A model generated the notes under the pieces. That model was not told where the DNA came from. It saw nothing but the letters and a program-made list of their open reading frames with translations, and searched no databases. Position numbers and translations under genes: made by a program. Of a stretch of DNA of 20,200 bases, positions 6,989 through 14,011 are shown piece by piece. Source of the DNA: JAAZAI01 sp050942875 (lineage in GTDB: Bacteria > Verrucomicrobiota > Kiritimatiellia > RFP12 > UBA3636); contig JBMNOD010000062.1 of assembly GCA_050942875.1 (NCBI GenBank), positions 1 through 20,200 of the forward strand, given 5' to 3'. The number at the start of each line of letters is the position of its first letter. Positions within the stretch are counted from its first letter, which is position 1.

Positions 6989-9751
6989 TCAGGGCTTGGG
7001 TGGGAGGTCGCTTGCGGCAAGCTGGAAGGTCGTGACGCCGGTGGCGGCGTTCCGCTTCAGCAGCGAAGGCGACGTCGCCGTTTTGGCGGACGCCCAGAGC
7101 CAGGTGTCGGTCACGACGCCGTTGTCGCTGACGACGACCTTCGCCGTGTCCGCCGAGACCGCTTCAAGCTTCACGGCGCGCGTTCCGCCCCACGGCGAGT
7201 AGACGCTTGCCATGCGGAGCGAGGGCGTCGTCGCCGACGCCACGAGCTGGCGCCATCCGAGCGGTTTGCCGCGATCGTCCGCGGGGGATTTGCGGAGCTT
7301 GATCTGGAGCGGCGTCGTGGAGGCGATTTGGAACGGGCATTCGACGGCGCCGTTGACGAGACGGAAGCGCAGGCCTGCCTCGTCGTCAATGACCAGGTCG
7401 GGGCCTTGCATGAGCCAGTCGTAGGCGACCTCGGACGGCGCGCGGATGTCGTCGAGGACGAGGATGTATTTCCCTTCGACCCAGATGAATGTGCGGCGGA
7501 AGCGTTCGAGCGCGGGGCGGCTGGCGCCGCGCCGGGCGTCGTTCAGCGCCAGGTAGGAGCCGGCGGCTTCGCCTTCGATCACGGTGACGGCGGGCGTTTG
7601 CTTCCACGCGGTCAGACAGGCCATCGTCGTCATGTCCGTCTTGCCGACGGCGGGCTGCGTCCAGACGCCGCCTTCGGGGCGGCCGAGGGCTTCCTGCCCG
7701 ATGCCGTTGACGAGGATCGTGTTGTAGTTCGCCGATTTCTTGGATCGGCTGTAGCGGTCGGTCTCGGCCAGGGCCTTCGACCCCGCGAACAAGATGAAGG
7801 AGTTGGCGTCCGGGTCGTCGTGGGCGACGTTGATGTAGCGGAAGTCGTTTTCGTTGCGGAACTTGTTGAGCGTGTGGCCGCCGAGCGGGCCGCAGCGGAA
7901 CATGGCGGCGACGGCGTCGTCGCGCCAGGATTCGCGGATGAACAAGGTTCCGATGTCCGGGTAGAGCCCGGTGGTGGGGAACGCCGTGATGTCGGCTGGC
8001 TTCAGGCCGGGGTCCTTCCAGATGATGTCGAACCAGAAGTACTCGAAGGCGCTGGGCGCGGCCTGGCGCATCTTCTCGATGGCGCCCGCCAATGCCGGCT
8101 GCCGATGGACGGCCGCCGCCTTGAAGAGGAAGTTGTTGTAGTTGCCGAGGCCGGCGCCGTCGCCATAGGAGAAGCCGTCCGCAAGCCCGGGCAGGAGCGA
8201 ATGGATGCGGAAGGCGCCCACGTTCTTGAAGAACGGGTTTTCGAGATGCCTTTTGCCGAACCCCCGGTCGCCGGCGTGGAGGGCGAGGGTGAGGTGGGTG
8301 GCGCCGAAGACGAGGTAGCTTGCCGATTCGTGGCTGGTGCCGTCCTCGGGCAGCCACCGGGCGATGAAGTCGAGCTCGTCGGAGATCTTGCCCAGCAGCC
8401 ATTGCTCGGACGGGGCGCCGGTTGCGGCGGCGAGGGCGGCGAGGGTCATGCCGGCGTCGCGATGCCAGCGGTGGTTGTTCTGGGGGTCGCTCTGCCAGTA
8501 GTGCGTTCCGGGGTTCTTCATCAGGTGTCCGCCGTGGTATTGCGCGCGGGCCTTCTGCCACAGCGTTTGGCGGAAGGTTTCGCGGAATGCCGGATCGAGG
8601 TCGTCGTACAGCCAGTCGTAGGCGAGGGCGGCGCCGATCAGGATGTTGGCGGAGCTCATGCCGCTGTCGCGTTCCTGCCCCGTTTCCCAATGCGGGAGGC
8701 TCTGGAAGAGCTCGAGGAAGCCGAGGGCGTCGTCGAACGACGCCTTGTCGCCGGTGAGCACATAATGCAGGGCGACGGTGGGCAGACGCCAGAGCCCCTG
8801 GCGCTGGCCGTCGGTGGCGTCGGCGAGAAACTGCGGCTTCGCAGGCGGCTTCGACGCGCCGCGATACCGCAGGAGGCCTTCCATCAACGGCTTCCCTTCA
8901 GGGCTTTCCACGAATCGGCGCATGCGGGAGACGTCTTCGGGCCCGAACAGCAGGCGCGGATGCACGGAGAGGCTTTTGTAGTTGAGCCTGACGATTTTTT
9001 CCGCTGGCGGATCCCGGTCCGGCACGACGGGGGGCGGGGGCGGGGGCGGCGTGGGGGCGACGTTCATTTTTCCGCTGGTGGAAGCCTTCAAATCGTCAAT
9101 CCACAACGTTGCGCCGTCCTTGGCGTCGTCGCCAAGGAAGACCACGGAGGAGAAGCCGGTGAACTCCGACTGGTTCCAGTCGTAGCGGGGGCGCGCGGCA
9201 TTGACGTCCTTGCCGTCGAAGGCGACGGAGGCCCCTTTGTCCGGGTCGAGGGTGAACACCCAATGGTGCCAGCCCGCGGAGCGCCTGCTCTCGCCCAGGT
9301 AGGCGACCTTCGCCAGCCACATTTTCCCGTCGGGGCTTTCCGAAATGGCGTAGGTTTTCTCCCCGGAAAGGTAGGGCGCGTAGAAGCAGCCTGCCGAGAG
9401 GATGCGGCCGTTGGACATTTTGAGACCCCAGCGGGGGCCGGCGCGCCGGGCTTTCACGTCCCCGGGCATCTTCATGTCGTCGTAGACCCAGAACTCGACG
9501 CGTCCGGCGCCGTCGGCGTTGGCAAGCTTGAGCTCGGCTCGCGACATCGGCTCGATTTTAAGCGACGACGTGCCGTCGTGGGCCTTCGAGGCGTCCACCG
9601 AGACGTTCCCCGTCAGGGAAAAACCGGAGATTTCCTTCGGGTTTTCGAATCCCGATGCAAATGAATCTGCGGCCCATGCCGGTGCCGCGGAGTTGATCAA
9701 CGCGGCGGAAAGGGTCGCCGCAATGCAATGAGACGGTTTGAGTGAAAACAT
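6989..9751 (-). CDS. Secreted LamG-like/heparinase II-like polysaccharide lyase
   Basis: 920 aa. Signal peptide 1-28 (ends APAWAA). Residues 29-225 are a LamG-like jelly-roll with WHHWVFTLD (161-169) and a closing ATLWIDDLKAS strand, probably carbohydrate-binding. A proline linker (P235-P249) leads to SVHPRLLFGPEDVSRMR (262-278), the usual entry of heparinase II-type alpha/alpha toroids. Candidate catalytic residues by analogy with heparinase II are H427 in QNNHRWH and Y479 in SHESASYLVFG. The beta-sandwich half starts near 595 and holds HDDPDANSFILF (644-655), the conserved His/Asp block, then NYNTILVNG (675-683). Expected role: beta-elimination of a uronate-containing polysaccharide outside the cytoplasm. 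The ATG at 9751 follows AGGA at 8-nt spacing. The leader holds a 13-bp tandem duplication and a LacI-type palindrome. Substrate unassigned. Confidence 0.87.
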   Translation of the reverse strand: MFSLKPSHCIAATLSAALINSAAPAWAADSFASGFENPKEISGFSLTGNVSVDASKAHDGTSSLKIEPMSRAELKLANADGAGRVEFWVYDDMKMPGDVKARRAGPRWGLKMSNGRILSAGCFYAPYLSGEKTYAISESPDGKMWLAKVAYLGESRRSAGWHHWVFTLDPDKGASVAFDGKDVNAARPRYDWNQSEFTGFSSVVFLGDDAKDGATLWIDDLKASTSGKMNVAPTPPPPPPPVVPDRDPPAEKIVRLNYKSLSVHPRLLFGPEDVSRMRRFVESPEGKPLMEGLLRYRGASKPPAKPQFLADATDGQRQGLWRLPTVALHYVLTGDKASFDDALGFLELFQSLPHWETGQERDSGMSSANILIGAALAYDWLYDDLDPAFRETFRQTLWQKARAQYHGGHLMKNPGTHYWQSDPQNNHRWHRDAGMTLAALAAATGAPSEQWLLGKISDELDFIARWLPEDGTSHESASYLVFGATHLTLALHAGDRGFGKRHLENPFFKNVGAFRIHSLLPGLADGFSYGDGAGLGNYNNFLFKAAAVHRQPALAGAIEKMRQAAPSAFEYFWFDIIWKDPGLKPADITAFPTTGLYPDIGTLFIRESWRDDAVAAMFRCGPLGGHTLNKFRNENDFRYINVAHDDPDANSFILFAGSKALAETDRYSRSKKSANYNTILVNGIGQEALGRPEGGVWTQPAVGKTDMTTMACLTAWKQTPAVTVIEGEAAGSYLALNDARRGASRPALERFRRTFIWVEGKYILVLDDIRAPSEVAYDWLMQGPDLVIDDEAGLRFRLVNGAVECPFQIASTTPLQIKLRKSPADDRGKPLGWRQLVASATTPSLRMASVYSPWGGTRAVKLEAVSADTAKVVVSDNGVVTDTWLWASAKTATSPSLLKRNAATGVTTFQLAASDLPPKP

Positions 9752-9776
9752 GGTCGTTTCCTGTTCCTATTAATTA

Positions 9777-9802
9777 ATTTGCGTGATTGATTTGCGTGAT
9801 TG
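9777..9802 (-). repeat. 13-bp perfect tandem duplication in lyase leader
   Basis: ATTTGCGTGATTG occurs twice back to back (9777-9789, 9790-9802), between the LacI-like palindrome and the start codon at 9751, so within the presumed 5' untranslated region. Confidence 0.85.
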
Positions 9803-9805
9803 CGA

Positions 9806-9817
9806 GGAAGCGCTTCC
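9806..9817 (-). promoter_or_regulatory. LacI-family-type operator palindrome
   Basis: A perfect 12-bp palindrome, GGAAGCGCTTCC, lies 55-66 bp upstream of the lyase start codon. The AAGCGCTT core with a central CpG is the hallmark of LacI/GalR/CcpA-family operators, which commonly control sugar-degradation genes. No regulator gene is in the window, so assignment rests on the motif and its position only. Confidence 0.5.
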
Positions 9818-10183
9818 GCCAGCAGCGGGCGGAGGCCGTCCCCAGCAGTTGAAGTGAAAAGCTATCAGACCCGGGAAATGTTTGCAAGGAAATTGTCCGA
9901 AGTCCAACGACAAACATGGAAATGCTGATGCGGCTTGGGCGGGTGGGGGATGGCCACGAGAAAAAACGCAGGTGGACAGGCGCGGTGGACGTTTTCTTTG
10001 ACCACGAAAGACAGGGTTTTGTGATTTCTTGTGGTTGCGCTGCACGGGTGGGAGAATCCGTGGCTCTTCTCTCCCCAACCACAATGGATCTTGAAGAAAT
10101 GTTCGATTATGGCGGGTGCTTCGGCATGGTGGCGGGGTGGGGACGGAGGCGCACCGCGCCGGAGCGCGGGCGAATTGCGCAAG

Positions 10184-10314
10184 GTTTGTAGTGACGCCGT
10201 GAGGCGTTTGGTGAAGCAGCGCGAAAGCAGGACGGAAGGGAAAGCCGGAGGACGCACTTTCCATTCTTCTTTCCCTCTTCTTTCGCGCCATGCCCTGACG
10301 GGCCCACTACAAAC
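10184..10314. repeat. REP-like inverted pair (131 bp)
   Basis: The ends are GTTTGTAGTG (10184-10193) and the exact complement CACTACAAAC (10305-10314). Right inside each end is a small hairpin of the same design: ACGCC-GTGA-GGCGT (10194-10207) on the left, and GCCC-TGAC-GGGC (10292-10303) on the right. Further in, GCGCGAAAG (10219-10227) pairs with CTTTCGCGC (10280-10288). So two diverged copies of one unit face each other, as in bacterial REP doublets. GCGCACCGCGC occurs as a direct repeat outside both ends (10149-10159, 10330-10340). Confidence 0.7.
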
Positions 10315-10487
10315 GGTGGCGCCGCTGTTGCGCACCGCGCTGGATATGTCATGCCCTTCAGGATCCCCGGCCGCCAGCCGCCGGCCGCTCTCAATCGGGC
10401 AGGCGGCGGGGCGGGTTCGAGACTGGGCGACAAGCGTTCCGAGACTACCCCCGCGACTGACCGATTACCCTTGAATCGCCTTTTGTG

Positions 10488-10515
10488 TTGGACTTTCAGA
10501 TTCGATGGGTATAAG
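10488..10515 (+). promoter_or_regulatory. Sigma70-like promoter for the plus-strand operon
   Basis: TTGGAC (10488-10493), 16-bp spacer, TATAAG (10510-10515), with a further ATAAT overlap just downstream. It stands about 50 bp ahead of the first gene's start codon. Base composition drops in AT-poor surroundings exactly here. Confidence 0.5.
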
Positions 10516-10564
10516 ATAATGCACAGTTGAATGGCACTCTTGTAATTCGAAAGGAGCTAGGACG

Positions 10565-11494
10565 ATGCGAACACAAGGAACTTTTCTTTCATTGGCCGTG
10601 ATTTCCATGTTGGCGGCAAGCGGCGCGGCCGCTGCAAGCGATGCAGGCAAGACGGTCCAGATCGACATCGCGCCCGCCTGCAACTACGACTTCTACATTT
10701 CGAAGGCGGAGGCGGACGAGGCCAAGCGATACAACGCGAATCTGGGCTATACGAATTCCGTGGGGGACCCTTATTTCGGCAACGTCAGGGTGACCACGGT
10801 CTTCGGGCAGCATGAGGCGATGAACTGGTGGTATGGGCAGCACACCTATTCCTGGGGCTTCCAGTCGCCGGGCGGCATTGCGCTTCCCGACGACGGCGTC
10901 ATCACGAATGCGTCCTGGAAGTACCAGCTGATCACGGAGCTGGACAATCCTCCCGAGGGCGGATTCGGGAATCCGACGTTTCCCCTCCCGGTCGCCAAAG
11001 AGGACATCAAGCTGGGTCTGGCGACGAACGCCTGGTCGCTATACACGACATCCGCCGTCAAGACAGCGGATCTGCTGTTCCCGGAATCCCAGCGTTTTCA
11101 TTGTTCCAAGGTCAACTTCATCTACGTCTCGGCGGGCTTTGAATGGACGGTGTCGGCGATTTACGCGGATGACGAGGTCGCCGCGCTTGGCGACATCAAA
11201 TCAGCCAGCCCCGTTTCGACGAACATCAACTACGTCGGCTATGCGGAGAACGAGGATCTCATGAAGTGCACCCGGGGATGGGGGCTCACGGGAGGCGGCA
11301 CTTCAATGTACAGCGACCTTCGTCAGAACGTCAACCCCTACGTCAGGCATTTGAAGAGCGGGCTTGATGTCGATCACAGGCGATTGCTCTCCGGCTTGCG
11401 GTTTGCAAGCACGGCCAGGAATTGCCAGATCGTGGTCATGGCGGTGTCGGTGCTGCCCTACCGGGAGCCGGCCACGCTGATCGTTTTGAAATGA
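10565..11494 (+). CDS. Secreted protein of unknown function
   Basis: 309 aa. The ATG has AAGGAG (10551-10556) at 8-nt spacing. Residues 1-24 are a clear signal peptide (FLSLAVISMLAASGAAAAS). I do not recognise the mature protein. It is rich in Tyr, Trp, Gly and Asn with alternating hydrophobic patterns suggesting beta-structure, for example WWYGQHTYSWGF and FIYVSAGFEWTVSAIY. It has four scattered Cys, two of which could pair, no membrane segment after the signal, and no CBM or protease motif I can name. Its end, REPATLIVLK, resembles in style the last strands of the next two proteins (CTVILIR and GTVVTLR). It is the first gene after the promoter, with 36 bp to the next gene, so it belongs to the secreted-protein/lyase operon. 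A role in binding or organising the polysaccharide is only a guess. Confidence 0.75.
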   Translation: MRTQGTFLSLAVISMLAASGAAAASDAGKTVQIDIAPACNYDFYISKAEADEAKRYNANLGYTNSVGDPYFGNVRVTTVFGQHEAMNWWYGQHTYSWGFQSPGGIALPDDGVITNASWKYQLITELDNPPEGGFGNPTFPLPVAKEDIKLGLATNAWSLYTTSAVKTADLLFPESQRFHCSKVNFIYVSAGFEWTVSAIYADDEVAALGDIKSASPVSTNINYVGYAENEDLMKCTRGWGLTGGGTSMYSDLRQNVNPYVRHLKSGLDVDHRRLLSGLRFASTARNCQIVVMAVSVLPYREPATLIVLK

Positions 11495-11500
11495 CGTTTG

Positions 11501-11526
11501 ACAGAGGAGACGACAACAGAGGAGAC
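11501..11526 (+). repeat. Duplicated ribosome binding site ahead of gene at 11531
   Basis: ACAGAGGAGAC occurs at 11501-11511 and 11516-11526 with a 15-bp period. The second copy places AGGAG six bases before the ATG at 11531; the first is followed by no start codon. Confidence 0.8.
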
Positions 11527-11530
11527 AACC

Positions 11531-13932
11531 ATGGACAGCAAACACATCGTTTCGGCAATGGCCGTTCTGGCGATGGCCATCGCCAGCCAATCCGCCTCGG
11601 CGGAGGACATCACGTGGCAGGGGCTCAACTACAACCTCGGCAGCGTGGCGACGAACATCAGCGACGGCGCCAACTGGTCGTCGGGAACCGTTCCCGGCCC
11701 GGACGACTCCGTGCAGTTCCTCTACTACGGGTACGACGGGTTCATGGGGGGCTCCACATTCGCGACGCGGATGTGGATTTCAATCCGCGGGGTTCGCTGG
11801 CGTTCCACGCCAACCATGGCGGTGAAACATGGAAGCAAACCTCCGCCCTCTTCATCGACAAGCCCCTCGTCGTGAGCCATGTGTTCTTCACTCACGCCAC
11901 AGGCTCTTCGAGCCGTACGCAGAATCGCCTCCGCCTCGACACGGTCGACGACGACGGCGCCACGCTCACGATCACGGGAAACGGCGAGGCGCTGGACATG
12001 ACGGGAGCCGACTGGACCGCCCTCCAGACTTTTGGGGACATCATCTTCACGGGGGATGCCATCACCTTTTCCGACAGCGCCCGAGGCGGCACGATTTCGT
12101 GCATTGGCGCCGACGGCGTGATTCGTCCATGCACAATGGTCTTCTCCAATTCGACCGGCTCCATCAGCCTGGGCAACCGGGCCGGCGCGACGCTCTCCCT
12201 GGGCCACATGGGCCTTTCGGTTCGCGCGGGGCAAGTGTGGACCGCCGATACGAACGCCTGTGTCTCGCTCAGTCGCAACGGCACGCGCAGCATTCTCGAC
12301 AGCCCGGACACCAACCGGCTGGACAACCTGGGGCAAGTCGATATTCAAGTGGATCATATACGGTATGGAGTCAATTCGATTCTGACACTGCGCGGCGGGA
12401 CGTACGGCAGCCTCGATGCACGGGGCGGAGGGAATCGGACTTTTCAAATCACGCTTCAGGACAGCGTGGCCTTTGCAGGCCGCTTTCCGAATGCCACGAA
12501 CGGCCTGCGGCTGGACAAGGGAGTCATCGACACCGCGGGGCACGATGTCAGCGCCCTTGACGGCGATCTTTACATCGGCGGCGGCGCCTCCATCCGCGGC
12601 GGCGAGTCGTCGTTCTTCATCAACGGCAGCATCCGCAACCAGGGTTCCGGCATCAACGGCAATTCGAACACGGTCGTGTCGCTGACCGGGGACATGGACA
12701 ACCAGGGGCCCAGCACCACCGGCAGCGGGCTTTATCTCTCGACCGTCAACGCCGTCGGCGGCGGCACGGCGCAGCGGTTCGAGGTCGGCGACGACTCCGC
12801 GCAGGCCGAACCGGCCGCGGCCTCCTTCTCCATCGGGACGCTGAACGTCGGCCTGGGATCGACCAACGCCGTCGTCAAGCTTGTCAACGACGTGCGCAAC
12901 GACAACCCGATCGTCGCGACGAATGAAACCGACCGGATCGGCGAGAAGCTTGTCGTTGGGACGTTGAACGTCAACGCCGGCAGCACGCTCGACGTGAACG
13001 GGCAGAACGTCAGAGTCAACGCGTTGACGGTGGCGCCGGACGCCTGGCTGGATCTCGACATGGGGCGTCGGCTGGTGCACAGCGAAATCCTCACCAACTT
13101 TGTGGCTCCCGGCGATTTGACGGCCGATTGGAATGCGTTTGCCGATCGCGTCAAGGACTCCTCGAACCCGTTGAGCAGTTTCGTGGCGATTCGAAACACG
13201 ACCGAGACGCCCACGCCCGCGGGCGGCACGTCGCGTCTCGCCTTCGACGGCGTGGACGATTATGTCGAGATCGGGGCAGATGGCCTGGGAACCGGGCCGA
13301 TCTCGGCTTTCACGGTCGAGTGCTGGTTGCGCGTGACCCGTTCGACGGGCGGCTGGGGCTATGCCGTCCACCGTTCCAAGGACGCCAATGTCGGCAGCAG
13401 CATTTACTGGCTGGGCGTTCACGGGACGGACGACCTTTCCTACGGGGCGGCCGTCAACGGCAAGCACGCGTCGGGCGACACGGGAGTGCCCATCGACGCC
13501 GATTGGCACCATTTGGCAGTGGCCTATGACGGCACGAATCAATGGGTGTACTTGGATGGCGTTCAGAAGGCGGGCGGCAACATCGGCCCGATCGGCAACC
13601 AGCTCACGGGCAACAGGATCGGCATCGGTTCAACTTCCTACAACGCCGCCAGCCGCCCCGTCGGAGGCAACATCGCCGAGCTGCGCATCTGGGACCACGC
13701 GCGTTCCGCCGATGAAATCATGGCCGCCAAGGACGTGCAGCTTGCCGGAACCGAAAGCGGGCTGGTGGGCTACTGGCCGCTCGACGATGGATTCGGGACG
13801 ACGGTCCGGGACGCCTCGGCAAACGACAACGCCGGGACGCTCAAGAACGGGCTGACGTGGGACGGCGGGGAGACGACCACCTTCTGGAAGGTCGTCGGCC
13901 CTTATCCCTGCACCGTGATTCTCATCCGCTGA
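11531..13932 (+). CDS. Secreted beta-strand/LamG protein, frameshifted
   Basis: About 800 aa if one frameshift is repaired. From the ATG at 11531 the first frame gives a signal peptide (1-25, MAIASQSASA) and a WQG...GANWSSGTVPGPDDSVQF module. It then loses similarity at a G6 run (11746-11751). The protein resumes in the -1 frame with HIRDADVDFNPRGSLAF, which aligns with GDAAFNPSALIF of the intact paralogue at 14012. One more G restores a single open frame. The middle (about 100-560) is glycine/asparagine-rich with short beta-strand repeats (LTITGNGEALDMTG, RLDNLGQ, GGTYGSL, VGTLNVNAGSTLDVNGQ), typical of beta-helix or autotransporter-like passenger regions. The last 230 residues are a LamG/concanavalin-like domain: RLAFDGVDDYVEIG, FTVECWLRV, WHHLAVAYDGTNQWVYLDG, ELRIWDHARSADEI. 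It is probably an extracellular glycan-binding or scaffold protein, and either a pseudogene, a phase-variable gene or a sequencing error. Confidence 0.75.
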
Positions 13933-13961
13933 GCCTTTCGGTCGACAAGGAACAAGTCGGG

Positions 13962-13993
13962 TTCGCAAGTTCATTCATTCGCAAGTTCATTCA
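13962..13993 (+). repeat. 16-bp perfect tandem duplication before gene at 14012
   Basis: TTCGCAAGTTCATTCA occurs at 13962-13977 and again at 13978-13993, directly upstream of the GGGAGG ribosome binding site (14001-14006). Confidence 0.85.
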
Positions 13994-14011
13994 AACAATA
14001 GGGAGGCATTC

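Larger units (their letters stand above)
9752..10564. other. Divergent spacer between the two polysaccharide arms
   Basis: About 810 bp between the minus-strand lyase gene and the plus-strand operon. It holds a 13-bp tandem duplication (9777-9802), a LacI-like palindrome (9806-9817), and a weak minus-strand promoter candidate: TTGCAA at 9882-9887 and TAGCTT at 9859-9864, spacer 17. Further along are a TTGACCACGAAAGACA remnant (9999-10014), a CCGCGC/GCGCGG hairpin (10154-10169), a REP-like inverted pair (10184-10314), the 18-bp motif at 10363-10380, and a plus-strand promoter (10488-10515). Several open frames cross it but none has a ribosome binding site or recognisable protein. Confidence 0.6.

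Noticed and set aside
6887..9664. A 925-codon open frame on the plus strand, antisense to the lyase gene
   Set aside because: It mirrors the real gene's third-position GC bias; the product is Arg/Gly/Glu/Val-rich without domains or signal, and there is no ribosome binding site. The minus-strand frame has a signal peptide and heparinase motifs.
9865..10335. Overlapping small minus-strand frames of 100-170 codons in the divergent spacer
   Set aside because: They run through the inverted repeat pair, overlap each other in several frames and lack ribosome binding sites or hydrophobic/domain patterns.
10149..10340. GCGCACCGCGC direct repeats as target-site duplication of the REP-like pair
   Set aside because: They are 24 and 15 bp away from the element ends rather than adjacent, and could arise from the local GC-rich composition.
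11498..11530. TTG start upstream of 11531 giving MTEETTTEETT
   Set aside because: These codons are just the duplicated ribosome binding sites being translated; the ATG at 11531 leads straight into a signal peptide.
11725..13542. A 605-codon minus-strand frame opposite the beta-strand/LamG gene
   Set aside because: The plus strand shows LamG and repeat motifs matched by a paralogue; the antisense product is featureless and lacks a start signal.
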